Assembly (NCBI RefSeq): GCF_900099655.1
Contig: NZ_FNDC01000004.1
Span: forward strand, 186,001 to 250,000
Length of the DNA: 64,000 nucleotides
Source: Planococcus glaciei
Lineage (GTDB): Bacteria; Bacillota; Bacilli; Bacillales_A; Planococcaceae
Reading direction: 5' to 3'
In this document: piece after piece, positions 8,079-17,091 of the stretch
Layout of the letters: the number at the start of each line of letters is the position of its first letter
Numbering within the stretch: position 1 is the first letter of the stretch
Program-made: the position numbers and the translations under genes
Notes under the pieces: model-generated
Told to the model about the DNA's origin: nothing
Databases searched by the model: none
Seen by the model: only the letters and a program-made list of their open reading frames with translations

Positions 8079-9335
8079 ATGAAGAACCAAAAAAACATGT
8101 GGAAAGTTCTATTATTGGCATTCATCGTATTTATTTTGGCAGCTTGCGGCGGTGATGGAGGAAGCGAAGAAAGCGGCGGAGAATCTGGAGGTTCCGGTGA
8201 TTCAGGAAGCCAAAAAATCACGGTTTTCAACCGGAAAGTGGAAATCTCTGACCAGCTGGCTGCGATGGCCAAAGAATACACGGAAGAAACGGGAGTGGAA
8301 GTGGAAGTATTGGGGACGACAGGCGATGATTACCTGCAGCAATTGCAGATCCGCTTGAACAGCAACCAGGGCCCCTCCATCTTTACGCTTCAAAACGAAA
8401 CAGAAGCAGAGCAATTGAAGTCCTATGCCTATGATTTAAGCAATGAAGAATATGTAAAACACATTGCACCCGATATGGAACTGAAAGTGGATGACAAAAT
8501 TGTCGGCGTCCCTTATGGCGTCGAGGGATTCGGAATTGTCTACAACAAAGATTTGGTGAAACCGGAAGATGTAACTGATTATGCGTCATTTGTCAGCACG
8601 CTTGAGAAGTTCAAAGGAGAAGGCATTAATGGCTTCGGATTGGCACAGGATGCCTACTTCCTGATCGGCCATCCGAGCAACTATCCATTTGCCTTGCAGG
8701 AAGACCATTTTGACTTTATTGACCGCTTGAATGCAGGAGAAGTGACAATGGCAGAAACGCCGGAATTCCAGGAATTCGGCAAGTTTATGGAAGCGATCAA
8801 AGCAAATACGCCGAACCCGCTCAGCATCACCTATGACCAGGAAGTCGGTGACTTTGCTTCAGGGAAAACAGCCATGATCCACCAGGGAAACTGGGCATTT
8901 GGCATGCTGTCCGAATTTGAATTCGATTTCGAAGTGGGTATGATGCCATTTCCGCTGATGGGCAATGACAAATTAGCGGTAGGCGTCGGCAACAACTGGG
9001 TGATCAACAGCAAAAAAGAAGAAGGCGAGATCAAAGCCGCGAATGACTTCCTGAACTGGATGTCCACAAGCGAGACGGGGCACCGCTATATTGTGGAAGA
9101 GTTCGGCTTTGTGCCGGCTCTGACCAATATTGATGCAGGGGAACTGGACCCATTGTCACAAGCGGTTCTTGACGCCAGCAACAGCGGCGAAACCATTCCA
9201 TGGGCGATCAACTACTATCCGGCGAATATTGTGCCGAATGATTTGACTCCGCTGGCGCAGCAATTCTTCTCGGAAGACATGACCGGCGAAGAACTGATTG
9301 CGGGCATGGACGAAGCATGGAAAGGTGCCCAGTAA
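8079..9335 (+). CDS. Sugar ABC transporter substrate-binding lipoprotein (maltose/maltodextrin type)
   Basis: A 418-residue extracellular solute-binding protein of family 1. The N-terminus is a lipoprotein signal ending in the lipobox LAAC, followed by a Gly/Ser/Glu-rich tether. The body has the family's GVPYGVEGFGIVYNKDLV and FASGKTAMIHQGNWAFG segments. The ATG at 8079 is chosen because AAAAAAGGGGG lies seven bases upstream and the signal peptide starts there; longer in-frame extensions begin with hydrophilic residues. With the two permeases, beta-phosphoglucomutase and GH65 phosphorylase downstream it should capture maltose or a related glucoside. No ATPase gene is present, so a shared MsmX-type ATPase elsewhere is likely. 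Confidence 0.88.
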   Translation: MKNQKNMWKVLLLAFIVFILAACGGDGGSEESGGESGGSGDSGSQKITVFNRKVEISDQLAAMAKEYTEETGVEVEVLGTTGDDYLQQLQIRLNSNQGPSIFTLQNETEAEQLKSYAYDLSNEEYVKHIAPDMELKVDDKIVGVPYGVEGFGIVYNKDLVKPEDVTDYASFVSTLEKFKGEGINGFGLAQDAYFLIGHPSNYPFALQEDHFDFIDRLNAGEVTMAETPEFQEFGKFMEAIKANTPNPLSITYDQEVGDFASGKTAMIHQGNWAFGMLSEFEFDFEVGMMPFPLMGNDKLAVGVGNNWVINSKKEEGEIKAANDFLNWMSTSETGHRYIVEEFGFVPALTNIDAGELDPLSQAVLDASNSGETIPWAINYYPANIVPNDLTPLAQQFFSEDMTGEELIAGMDEAWKGAQ

Positions 9336-9354
9336 ATCAAATAGAAGTGAATCT

Positions 9355-9376
9355 GGACACGCCAAGAGGCGTGCCC
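9355..9376 (+). repeat. Left hairpin of an inverted pair flanking the intergenic repeats
   Basis: GGACACGCC-AAGA-GGCGTG forms a hairpin 20 bases after the binding-protein gene. It is an almost exact inverted copy of the hairpin at 9898-9919 and may act as an attenuator. The pair brackets about 520 bases of repetitive DNA. Confidence 0.75.
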
Positions 9377-9437
9377 GACCTTGTAGACAAAAGAACTCAA
9401 CGTATGAGAAATGGATGAACAGACAACAGGGCGTCCC

Positions 9438-9635
9438 GGATCCTCCATTCCAGCCGGACGCGTTCCGCGGGCTCGCGCCGAACTAACTCAGAACTAGCGT
9501 CCCGAGTGGATTTCGGCACTTCGCTATCCCGCTGGAAAGGCATTGGCCGAAGCTTGCAAAAGGACAAGCCTTTGCGCCGAAGCTAGCGCAGCGATGCAGG
9601 AGCAGTGGTTTTCCGCCGGCTTCCATTCCGGATCC
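9438..9635. repeat. Palindromic intergenic element, GGATCC ends
   Basis: An approximately 200-base non-coding block begins with GGATCCTCCATTCCAGCCGG and ends with CCGGCTTCCATTCCGGATCC. Outer GGATCC and inner CCGG are shared by both ends, with the central motif inverted. The interior is GC-rich with many short self-complementary tracts (for example CCGCGGGCTCGCG). It looks like a REP- or MITE-like dispersed element; copy number elsewhere in the genome is unknown. Confidence 0.55.
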
Positions 9636-9734
9636 TAAACATGAAGCTATTAAAAGGTGTCGATTTGCCTCTAGGGCTGTCTGTTTAAGCTTCAACCCGA
9701 TTCACATTCACTATTGAATCAAAGAGAGACACTT

Positions 9735-9852
9735 CAACCGGTCCGGCCACGTAGACTCCTGTGGGACAGCGAAAGCTGAAGACCCCGCAGGTGCGAAGCA
9801 GCGAGGAGGCTGAAGCTGAGCCCACGGAAAGCGAAGTGGCCGAACCGGTTGG
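9735..9852. repeat. Palindromic intergenic element, CACGTAGACTCCTG type
   Basis: The ends CAACCGGTCCGGCCAC and GTGGCCGAACCGGTTG are inverted repeats. Inside is GTAGACTCCTGTGGGA ... GACCCCGCAGG ... GAGGAGGCTGA ... CCCACGGAAAGCGAAGTGG. I recall this motif as a common dispersed palindromic repeat between genes of Bacillaceae and Planococcaceae, but could not verify it. The transcript would fold into a long stem. Confidence 0.6.
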
Positions 9853-9897
9853 TTTTATGCATTGCTATTCATTTAATTTACACTTTGTATACAGTCT

Positions 9898-9919
9898 GGA
9901 CACGCCTCTTGGCGTGTCC
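9898..9919 (+). repeat. Right hairpin of the inverted pair
   Basis: GGACACGCC-TCTT-GGCGTGTCC is a perfect 9-bp stem and is the reverse complement of the element at 9355-9376. It lies 50 bases before the first permease gene and is followed by the weakly T-rich ACTATTCCTT, so it may be a partial terminator. Confidence 0.7.
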
Positions 9920-9968
9920 ACTATTCCTTAAACATGTCTAGATCATTCGCCGGAAAGAAGGGGTGGGC

Positions 9969-10844
9969 GTGCCAAATCGAAATAAACTTAAATGGTTTCT
10001 CTTATTTACTGTTCCATTGATTTTCATTTTTACGATTGTTGTACTCATTCCGTTTCTTGTGGGCATTTATTATTCGTTTTTTGAATGGGACGGTATCGGA
10101 GCAAATCCGAAAGTATTTGTCGGCCTGGATAATTTTGTGGAATTATGGGGGGACAACCAGTTTCTCCGGTCGATGTGGCTGACGACTTTGTTCACTGTCC
10201 TATCCGTCATTACAATCAATGTTATTGGGTTGGCTTTTGCTTTGTTGGTTACTTCCAGAATCCAAACAGCGAATGCTGCACGTACTTTGCTGTTTATGCC
10301 GTACTTGATCGGCGGGTTGATCCTCGGGTATATTTGGCAATTTGTTTTCGTGGATGTGTTTTCTTTTCTTGGAGAAGTGACCGGGCTGGACCAGGTGTTT
10401 TTCAACTGGCTGGTGGATCCGCAATTTGCTTTATATGGTTTGGTATTTGTTTTTACGTGGCAAATGGCCGGCTACATCATGATTATTTATATTGCGGGCA
10501 TCCAGGCGATTCCGAATGATGTGGTGGAAGCGGCAAAAATCGATGGCGCCAGCACGTGGCAGCGGTTTACCCGCATTACGTTCCCGCTGTTGATGCCGGC
10601 TTTGACGATCAGCCTGTTCTTGACGCTTTCGTCCGCCTTTAAAATCTACGATGTCAATTTGTCGCTGACGGGCGGGGGGCCTGCCAATGCCACGGAACTC
10701 TTTGCCATGAACATTTACCAGGAAATTTTCGGCAGCAGCAATTACGGGTTTGGGCAGGCGAAAGCTATTGTGTTCTTCTTGATTGTCGCTGCGATTACGT
10801 TGACCCAAGTGTACATGACGAAAAAGCGGGAGGTCGAAATGTGA
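9969..10844 (+). CDS. Sugar ABC transporter permease (MalF type)
   Basis: An inner-membrane permease with six or more hydrophobic segments. It carries the EAA loop (EAAKIDGAS...FPLLMP) that docks on the ATPase. The GTG at 9969 is preferred because AGAAGGGG lies five bases upstream; a GTG at 9963 is an alternative adding two residues. It pairs with the next permease, whose start overlaps this stop. Unusually, it is separated from the binding-protein gene by 0.6 kb of palindromic repeats. Confidence 0.87.
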   Translation: MPNRNKLKWFLLFTVPLIFIFTIVVLIPFLVGIYYSFFEWDGIGANPKVFVGLDNFVELWGDNQFLRSMWLTTLFTVLSVITINVIGLAFALLVTSRIQTANAARTLLFMPYLIGGLILGYIWQFVFVDVFSFLGEVTGLDQVFFNWLVDPQFALYGLVFVFTWQMAGYIMIIYIAGIQAIPNDVVEAAKIDGASTWQRFTRITFPLLMPALTISLFLTLSSAFKIYDVNLSLTGGGPANATELFAMNIYQEIFGSSNYGFGQAKAIVFFLIVAAITLTQVYMTKKREVEM

Positions 10845-11680
10845 TGAGAAAAACTTCTAGCATCTTAAAATCTGTGCTGCTCATTTTGCTCGCCCTTTTC
10901 TTCCTGTCGCCGATTTACATCATTTTCGTCAATTCGTTCAAAGACCGGCAGGAACTTTATGACAACGCCTTGGCGCTGCCGGATAACTTCAGTTTTCAAT
11001 ATTATTTGGAAGCAATGGAAAAAATGAATTTTCTCAGTGCACTTGGAAACTCCCTGTATATCACCATCGTGTCGGTCGTGCTGATTGTCATTTTGTCTTC
11101 TATGACCGCGTGGATGCTGGTCCGGACAGACAGCAAATGGAGTACGGTCATTTTCATGACATTCATTGCAACGATGCTGATTCCTTTTCAGACTTTAATG
11201 ATGCCGCTTATGCAGTTTATGAGCGCCATCACCGAAAATTTGAATATCCCGATGTACAACACCCGGGAAGGCTTGATTTTCATGAATATCGGATTCCATG
11301 CCAGCCTCTCGGTATTTTTGTACCACGGCTTTATCAAATCCATCCCGATTACGTTGGAAGAAGCGGCGACGATAGACGGAGCTTCGAAGTTCGGCGTTTT
11401 TTGGCGAATCATTTTTCCGATGCTGAAACCCATTACGGCGACTGTCATGATCTTAAATGTCATCAGTATATGGAATGACTTTTTGCTGCCGTCCTTAACA
11501 CTGATTGATACAGCCCTCAGAACCATCCCGTTATCGACGTTCTTTTTCTTTGGGGAGTTCACCATCCAATGGAATTTGGCTATGGCTGGACTCACGCTTA
11601 CCATCATCCCTGTCATCATTTTTTATGCGATGGCCCAAAAACACATCATCAAAGGGATTGGGGAAGGCGCAGTAAAATAA
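10841..11680 (+). CDS. Sugar ABC transporter permease (MalG type)
   Basis: A 279-residue permease whose GTG start overlaps the preceding stop by four bases; an ATG three bases later is equally possible. The EAA loop EAATIDGAS...FPMLKP is present near residues 170-195, and six membrane segments are visible. It forms the heterodimeric channel with the upstream permease. The overlap indicates translational coupling. Confidence 0.87.
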   Translation: MMRKTSSILKSVLLILLALFFLSPIYIIFVNSFKDRQELYDNALALPDNFSFQYYLEAMEKMNFLSALGNSLYITIVSVVLIVILSSMTAWMLVRTDSKWSTVIFMTFIATMLIPFQTLMMPLMQFMSAITENLNIPMYNTREGLIFMNIGFHASLSVFLYHGFIKSIPITLEEAATIDGASKFGVFWRIIFPMLKPITATVMILNVISIWNDFLLPSLTLIDTALRTIPLSTFFFFGEFTIQWNLAMAGLTLTIIPVIIFYAMAQKHIIKGIGEGAVK

Positions 11681-11699
11681 AGAAAAGTGGTGATGAACG

Positions 11700-12392
11700 A
11701 TGCGCGAAATGCCCGGATTAGCTGGTACTTTATACGTTTACGCTGAATGGCTCATGCGATTTTCTGCTGCTAATATCTTATGGTTTATCGCAAACCTTCC
11801 ATTATTGTTTGTGCTGTTCAGCGTCTACCTCAATGGATTCACTGAAGGATTTGTGTGGTACTTGCTGCCGATTGCCGGGTTGTTTCCGGCGGTATTGGTG
11901 CCCAGTACAATCGCATTATTTGCCACGGTGCGTGAGTGGATTATCCAAAAAGACCAGCCGTCAATTACGAAGGCCTATTTGTTCCATGCAAAAGCGAATT
12001 ATCGGAAAAGCTTATTCTCCGGCATCTTTTTAATGGGAATCTGGTTGGTTTGGCTAGTGGATTTCTACTTTTTCAAAGCGGCGAACGGGTTTTTCGGCAT
12101 GCTCTTTGCATTCATTGGGCTGTTCCTTTTTGTTTGCACGCTGAACTTTTTTTCGCTGAGTGCGCATTTTGACATGACACAACGGTCCTTAATGAAAAAT
12201 GCGTTTTACGTCACCATTGGCAATCCGCTGTTGAGTTTGTTTATTCTTGCAAGCAATCTTGCCATATTTTATGTCAGTACTGCAAAACTCTTATTTTTGC
12301 TGCCGCTTTTTGCCGCATCGATCAGCGCATATCTTTCTTTTCTTGCCTTTTACCGGTTTGCTTTAAAAACGAAGAAAAAAATCACAGCTTAA
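11700..12392 (+). CDS. YesL-family (DUF624) membrane protein
   Basis: A 230-residue protein with about five hydrophobic helices. The N-terminal LAGTLYVYAEWLMRFSAANILWF region is typical of YesL/DUF624. These proteins are often encoded beside carbohydrate ABC transporters, but their molecular role is not established. It begins 20 bases after the permease gene. Confidence 0.75.
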   Translation: MREMPGLAGTLYVYAEWLMRFSAANILWFIANLPLLFVLFSVYLNGFTEGFVWYLLPIAGLFPAVLVPSTIALFATVREWIIQKDQPSITKAYLFHAKANYRKSLFSGIFLMGIWLVWLVDFYFFKAANGFFGMLFAFIGLFLFVCTLNFFSLSAHFDMTQRSLMKNAFYVTIGNPLLSLFILASNLAIFYVSTAKLLFLLPLFAASISAYLSFLAFYRFALKTKKKITA

Positions 12393-12431
12393 TAAGGAAG
12401 GAAAAGCGGTGACAAAGAGGAGGCGTCTACT

Positions 12432-13127
12432 ATCAGCATATATCCGAAAGCCTTCATTTATGATTTAGACGGCGTAATTACAGATACAGCAGAATTTCAT
12501 TTTTTGGCCTGGCAGAAAATTGCGCAAAAACTTGATATATCGATTGACCGGCAGTTCAATGAGCAGTTGAAAGGAATAGGGCGGATGGATTCTTTGGAAC
12601 TGATTCTAAAACTGGATCCTTCCTTATCCGAGCTGTCTAATGAAGAAAAAGAAAACTTGGCCAATCGGAAAAATGAGTTGTATCTGGAATTGGTTGAAAC
12701 CATCGATTCATCCAATGTCCTGCCGGGCATCGAAGAATTGTTGGCGGCCAACAAAGAACAGGGCCTTAAAATCGCCTTGGGTTCGGCAAGCAAGAATGCA
12801 CTGTATGTATTGGACCAGCTTGGGTTGACCCATTATTTTGATTACATTGTCGATGCATCGCAAGTAAGTAAGGGCAAACCCGATCCTGAAACATTTACGG
12901 CCGCTGCCGATGCTCTCGGGATTGAATATCCGGCATGCATCGGCATAGAAGATTCTGCGGCAGGAGTTGCAGCCATCAATGCAGCCAATATGTTTTCGGT
13001 AGGCGTCGGAGACGCTGCACAGCTTTCTGATGCTGACTATTTAGTCGAGGCTACTTCACAATTGGATTTTGAAGAAATTGTCGAGCGATACCGGCACCAG
13101 ACGGCATTGAAAGAAACGGATCAATAA
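12432..13127 (+). CDS. pgmB: Beta-phosphoglucomutase (HAD superfamily), apparent ATC start
   Basis: It converts beta-glucose 1-phosphate to glucose 6-phosphate, the product step after an inverting GH65 phosphorylase. HAD motifs are complete: nucleophile DLDGV, LGSAS, KGKPDPE and GIEDSAAG. No ATG, GTG or TTG exists in frame upstream of the nucleophile. The first conventional start (TTG 12504) would remove the DLDGV motif. The sequence AAAGAGGAGG (12414-12423) is followed eight bases later by ATC AGC ATA TAT CCG AAA. Initiation at ATC 12432 would give a normal (M)SIYPKAFIYDLDGV N-terminus of 231 residues. Either ATC is used as a rare start, or the start codon is mutated or misread. Confidence 0.82.
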   Translation: MSIYPKAFIYDLDGVITDTAEFHFLAWQKIAQKLDISIDRQFNEQLKGIGRMDSLELILKLDPSLSELSNEEKENLANRKNELYLELVETIDSSNVLPGIEELLAANKEQGLKIALGSASKNALYVLDQLGLTHYFDYIVDASQVSKGKPDPETFTAAADALGIEYPACIGIEDSAAGVAAINAANMFSVGVGDAAQLSDADYLVEATSQLDFEEIVERYRHQTALKETDQ

Positions 13128-13174
13128 ATGCTAATGTTTTGACCACCAAAGGGACCGGCTGAGGAGTGAAACCG

Positions 13175-15466
13175 ATGACCTGGAAATTGATGAAATGCGG
13201 ACTGGAGAACCCTGACCTTTTGCTTGATGAGAGCATTTTGTCATTGGGAAATGGCTATTTAGGCGTTAGAGGGAATTTTGAGGAAGGCTACCCGGAGCTG
13301 TTCAGTTCAATCCGGGGAGCCTATATCAACGCATATCATGACGAAACGGAAATTGCGTATGGGGAGAAATTATACGGCTTTCCGGTGATGCAGCAAAAAA
13401 TACTCAATGTGATTGATGCCCAAACGGTCCAAATATATGTGGATGACGAATTGTTTTCCTTGTTTGAAGGAGAGATAATTCATTTTGAAAGAATTTTACA
13501 TATGGATGCCGGTTTTGCAGAGCGTATCGTCCATTGGAAATCACCGAAAGGAAAAGAAGTGAAGATCGTTTTCCGGCGTATGGCTTCTTTTATCACACGG
13601 GAGTTATTTGCCCTTTCCATCCGAATTGAGCCGGGAGAAGGGATCCGTAAAATAAAGATTGCGTCGGCAGTAGATGGGGACGTCTCGAACTTTGTAGATG
13701 CCAGCGATCCGCGTGTAGGGTCGGGCCATGCAAAAAGGCTTTATGTGACGGAAGCCCGAAAAGAAGAAGATTTTAGCGTTGTGAAGTGCCTGACCTATGT
13801 TACCCAACTTGAAGTGGCTTGTGTAACAGCCACTGATATCCAGGCTGAGGAATATGCTTACAACAGCCAGACTGAAGGCAGCCGCGTAGAGGAAACTTAT
13901 GTATGCGAAGGCAGGCGGCCGATTGAGTTTACGAAATTCAGCGTCTATACCGATACATTGAGGCACGGAATTGAAGTGGTGGAAGAAGCTCGGATGCTGC
14001 AGGAACGGCTGGAAGGCAAAAGTTTTGAGGATTTGCTGGTGGAACAGCGGGCATATATGGACCGTTTTTGGCTGCATTCGGATGTTGAAATTGACGGCGA
14101 CGAGCCCATGCAGGAAAGCATCCGGTTCAACCTTTTCCAGCTGCTTCAATCGGTCGGGAAAGATCCGCACAGCAATATCTCGGCAAAAGGTTTGTCGGGA
14201 GAAGGGTATGAAGGGCATTATTTTTGGGACACGGAAATCTTCATATTTCCGGTATTTTTGATGACCAATCCCGAAATCGCAAAAAACTTGCTGACATACC
14301 GCTATTCGATTTTGGAAAGCGCAAAAGCGCGTGCAAAAGTCCTTGGCCATGAAAAGGGAGCTTTGTTTCCTTGGCGGACCATCAACGGACCGGAAAGTTC
14401 GTCGTTTTTTCCGGCAGGAACGGCGCAATACCATATTAGTGCAGATATTGCTTATAGCTATGTCCAGTACTATTTGACGACTGGAGACGAAGCATTCTTA
14501 AATGAAGCGGGAGCAGAAGTGCTGTTTGAAACGGCGCGTTTGTGGATCGATACCGGGCATATGAGCGGCACTGCTTTTAAAATCGACAGCGTTACCGGCC
14601 CGGACGAGTATACATGCATCGTCAATAATAATTATTACACCAACGTGATGGCCAAGCATAACCTGCTTTGGGCCGCCAAAGTTTACCGGATGCTTCAGGA
14701 AAAAGATGAAGCTCATTTGAATGAGCTCGCAGAACGCCTGGCACTCAACGAAACAGAAGCAGCGGCTTGGCAGGAAGCCGGCGAAAAAATGTATCTGCCT
14801 TATGATGAAACCCTTAAAATCAATGCACAGGATGACAGTTTTTTGCAAAAAGCGCGTTGGAATCTGAAGGACACCCCAAAAGATAAATTCCCGCTTTTGC
14901 TGCATTATCATCCGCTTACGCTTTATAGATACCAGGTCTGTAAACAAGCTGATACGGTTTTAGCCCATTTTCTGCTTGAAGACGAACAGGATTTGGCCAC
15001 GATCAAGAATTCGTATGACTATTATGAACAAATTACCACACACGATTCTTCGCTTTCTTATTGTATTTTTAGCATTATGGCTTCCAAATTGGGGTATAGG
15101 GATAAGGCATATCATTATTTTAAGGAAACAGCCCGGTTGGATTTGGACAATAGCCACGGCAATACAAAAGACGGACTCCATATGGCGAATATGGGTGGTG
15201 CCTGGCTTGCCATTGTGTATGGATTTGCCGGTTTGCGCATTAAAGAGGCGGGCTTAAGCTTTGCTCCTTCATTGCCGGCAGCATGGAATGCTTTTGCTTT
15301 CCACTTTCAGTACAAGAGCAGGCTGATTTTCTTGCGCATAGAACAGGATGCGGTGAAGTACCTTTTAGTCGAAGGTGAGCCTGTAACGGTTTATCAGGAT
15401 GGAGAGCCTATTCGGCTTGAACCGGGAAAAGAAGTAGCGATTAGGGAATCGGCAAAACGCCATTAA
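13175..15466 (+). CDS. GH65 glycoside phosphorylase (maltose phosphorylase type)
   Basis: A 763-residue GH65 enzyme with the N-terminal beta-sandwich (about 1-250), linker, alpha/alpha barrel and C-terminal sheet. The catalytic acid is the Glu in VTGPDEYT. Phosphate-binding and barrel motifs HDSSLSY and DGLHMANMGG are present. Such enzymes phosphorolyse maltose (or trehalose, kojibiose or nigerose) to glucose plus beta-glucose 1-phosphate. The adjacent pgmB and maltose-type transporter favour maltose, but specificity cannot be read with certainty. The ATG at 13175 is chosen with GAGGAGTG about seven bases upstream; a GTG at 13166 lies inside that site. Confidence 0.85.
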   Translation: MTWKLMKCGLENPDLLLDESILSLGNGYLGVRGNFEEGYPELFSSIRGAYINAYHDETEIAYGEKLYGFPVMQQKILNVIDAQTVQIYVDDELFSLFEGEIIHFERILHMDAGFAERIVHWKSPKGKEVKIVFRRMASFITRELFALSIRIEPGEGIRKIKIASAVDGDVSNFVDASDPRVGSGHAKRLYVTEARKEEDFSVVKCLTYVTQLEVACVTATDIQAEEYAYNSQTEGSRVEETYVCEGRRPIEFTKFSVYTDTLRHGIEVVEEARMLQERLEGKSFEDLLVEQRAYMDRFWLHSDVEIDGDEPMQESIRFNLFQLLQSVGKDPHSNISAKGLSGEGYEGHYFWDTEIFIFPVFLMTNPEIAKNLLTYRYSILESAKARAKVLGHEKGALFPWRTINGPESSSFFPAGTAQYHISADIAYSYVQYYLTTGDEAFLNEAGAEVLFETARLWIDTGHMSGTAFKIDSVTGPDEYTCIVNNNYYTNVMAKHNLLWAAKVYRMLQEKDEAHLNELAERLALNETEAAAWQEAGEKMYLPYDETLKINAQDDSFLQKARWNLKDTPKDKFPLLLHYHPLTLYRYQVCKQADTVLAHFLLEDEQDLATIKNSYDYYEQITTHDSSLSYCIFSIMASKLGYRDKAYHYFKETARLDLDNSHGNTKDGLHMANMGGAWLAIVYGFAGLRIKEAGLSFAPSLPAAWNAFAFHFQYKSRLIFLRIEQDAVKYLLVEGEPVTVYQDGEPIRLEPGKEVAIRESAKRH

Positions 15467-15616
15467 GCGAAAAAGGGCATTTCTATTTCGGATTGCATAC
15501 TAGCCAAGCCTATAGCTTCAATCAGCCACCGGCATAAGCTCCATGCTTCAGACATCTATTGAAGGTTCGGCAGGCCTTAGGCCGAATCTCCTTGCGGAAT
15601 GGAAAGGGTGAACCTG

Positions 15617-15805
15617 ATGGCAGCAAACTACAAAAATGAGACCGGCAACAAAACACCATTTATTGCAATTGGAATTATATTGGGAACAATCATCGGCGCT
15701 ATATTAGGGCTGATTTTTGGCAACGCGGCAGTGGGAATCGGATTTGGCATTGCTATCGGCTTTGCCGCAGGAGCAGCAATGGAACAAAAACGCATTAAGG
15801 CCTAA
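15617..15805 (+). CDS. Small glycine-zipper-like membrane protein
   Basis: A 62-residue protein, almost entirely two hydrophobic helices built from repeated small residues (GTIIGAILGLIFG and GIGFGIAIGFAAGAA), ending in a basic tail. AAAGGGTGA precedes the ATG; longer in-frame starts exist at 15599 and 15608. The function is unknown. It stands alone between two convergent units and ends at a strong hairpin. Confidence 0.6.
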   Translation: MAANYKNETGNKTPFIAIGIILGTIIGAILGLIFGNAAVGIGFGIAIGFAAGAAMEQKRIKA

Positions 15806-15813
15806 AGAAGACA

Positions 15814-15861
15814 AAAAGAATGCCGCGTTCACTTTCAAGAGTGAACGCGGCATTCTTTTTG
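15814..15861. terminator. Bidirectional terminator
   Basis: A perfect long stem (AAAGAATGCCGCGTTCACT / AGTGAACGCGGCATTCTTT) with a 6-base loop and flanking A- and T-runs serves the small membrane protein gene and the convergent CapA-like gene. Confidence 0.9.
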
Positions 15862-15862
15862 A

Positions 15863-17008
15863 TTATTCATCAAATGCCAGATCTTTGACCCATCTGGCCA
15901 TATGCTGTTTGATGGACTGATTCGCTTCAGGGTTCGCATTTTTTAATAAGGTGACATTGTAATTTTTTTGGTTTTCGCTTTCCACGAAGGTGGGGGTAAA
16001 AGATGGTTTTACCAATTCAATCTTGGCTGATTCGGCGTCTGTCGTTTTGACCGCTTGAATGTGAAGAATGCCGCCAATTTGCTTTTCCAAGCCTTCTTGC
16101 CCTGAAAGGAAATTGCCTAAGGAATAAATAACAAAACTTTTTCTGCCATCAGTGGTTTGAATCCATTCTACTGGCTGCAGAACATGAGGATGATGCCCTA
16201 AAATCAAGTCGGCACCTTGTTCTACGGCAAAATGGGCGAGTTCGACTTGTTCTTCAGTAGGCATCGTTTCGTATTCATTTCCGAAATGCAGGCTTAATAC
16301 GACTACATCGGAAACACCTTTGGCTTTTGCCAAATCAGTTTGCAATGTTTGTTTATCGATCCGGTTAAGCAAGTAGTTTTTGCCGCTGGGGGTTGGAATG
16401 CCGTTTGTGCCATACGTATAAGAAAGAAAAGAAAACTTGATACCATTTTTTGTTAGCGTTGTGAGTTTGTTTCGTTCTGCTTCCGAGGCATGAGCGCCTG
16501 CATGGTGTATTCCGAGGTGATCCCAGTAATTAATGGCACTGAGAATTGCCTTTTCTCCTCTGTCGAGCGTGTGGTTGTTCGCCATGGACACGACATCGAT
16601 TCCCGTATCTTTCAACGCATCGGCCACTTCATAAGGGCTGTTGAAAGAAGGGTATGTGGAAAGCCCGATTGACTCTCCTCCTACAATGCTTTCGGAATTG
16701 GCAATCGTGATATCAGCCGCTTCAAGAAAAGGTTTTGCTTCATCAAGCATGGGGGTGAAATCAAAACCACTGCCGGTTTTTGCATCCAAATAAACCCGCT
16801 CATGAATTAAAATATCGCCGACTGCTGACAAAGAAACACTGGAAGATTTTATAAGTTTGGAAGGAATGATAGCGACAGGAGCACTTCGCGCTTCAAATTC
16901 TTCAGCTTCCGGTGCAGGAGCAGCGCTGTTCGTATGGGAGAAGCAGCCGGTCAAAAACAAACACAGCAAAATCAGAAGCAGGATTAGCAAATTTTGTTTC
17001 GTTTTCAC
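15863..17008 (-). CDS. CapA-family poly-gamma-glutamate-synthesis-type lipoprotein
   Basis: A 381-residue metallophosphatase-fold protein of the CapA/PGA_cap family. A lipoprotein signal (LLILLLILLCLFLTGC) anchors it outside the membrane. Family motifs are visible: GDILIHERV, NSES, MANNHTLDRG, LSLHFGNEY and GHHPHVLQP, which line the metal site. The GTG at 17008 is selected because TTTAGGAG lies eight bases upstream. CapA proteins take part in release or anchoring of poly-gamma-glutamate, but no capB or capC genes are nearby. This solitary copy may therefore act on another surface polymer. Confidence 0.82.
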   Translation of the reverse strand: MKTKQNLLILLLILLCLFLTGCFSHTNSAAPAPEAEEFEARSAPVAIIPSKLIKSSSVSLSAVGDILIHERVYLDAKTGSGFDFTPMLDEAKPFLEAADITIANSESIVGGESIGLSTYPSFNSPYEVADALKDTGIDVVSMANNHTLDRGEKAILSAINYWDHLGIHHAGAHASEAERNKLTTLTKNGIKFSFLSYTYGTNGIPTPSGKNYLLNRIDKQTLQTDLAKAKGVSDVVVLSLHFGNEYETMPTEEQVELAHFAVEQGADLILGHHPHVLQPVEWIQTTDGRKSFVIYSLGNFLSGQEGLEKQIGGILHIQAVKTTDAESAKIELVKPSFTPTFVESENQKNYNVTLLKNANPEANQSIKQHMARWVKDLAFDE

Positions 17009-17079
17009 CTTAGACACTCCTAAAAGTTCAATATGAATTATCGAGTCCTCACAAATCAAAAGACTTATGTATTTAATGA

Positions 17080-17091
17080 TATAGTACTATA
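17080..17091. promoter_or_regulatory. Perfect palindrome upstream of capA-like gene
   Basis: TATAGTACTATA is a perfect 12-bp palindrome about 70 bases upstream of the capA-like start. The same half-site reappears at 17385-17400 in front of the divergent E1-alpha gene, so both could bind one regulator. Confidence 0.35.

Noticed and set aside
15520-15595. Short inverted repeat TTCGGC ... GCCGAA after the GH65 gene
   Set aside because: The stem is short and not followed by a T-run, so it is not convincing as a terminator.
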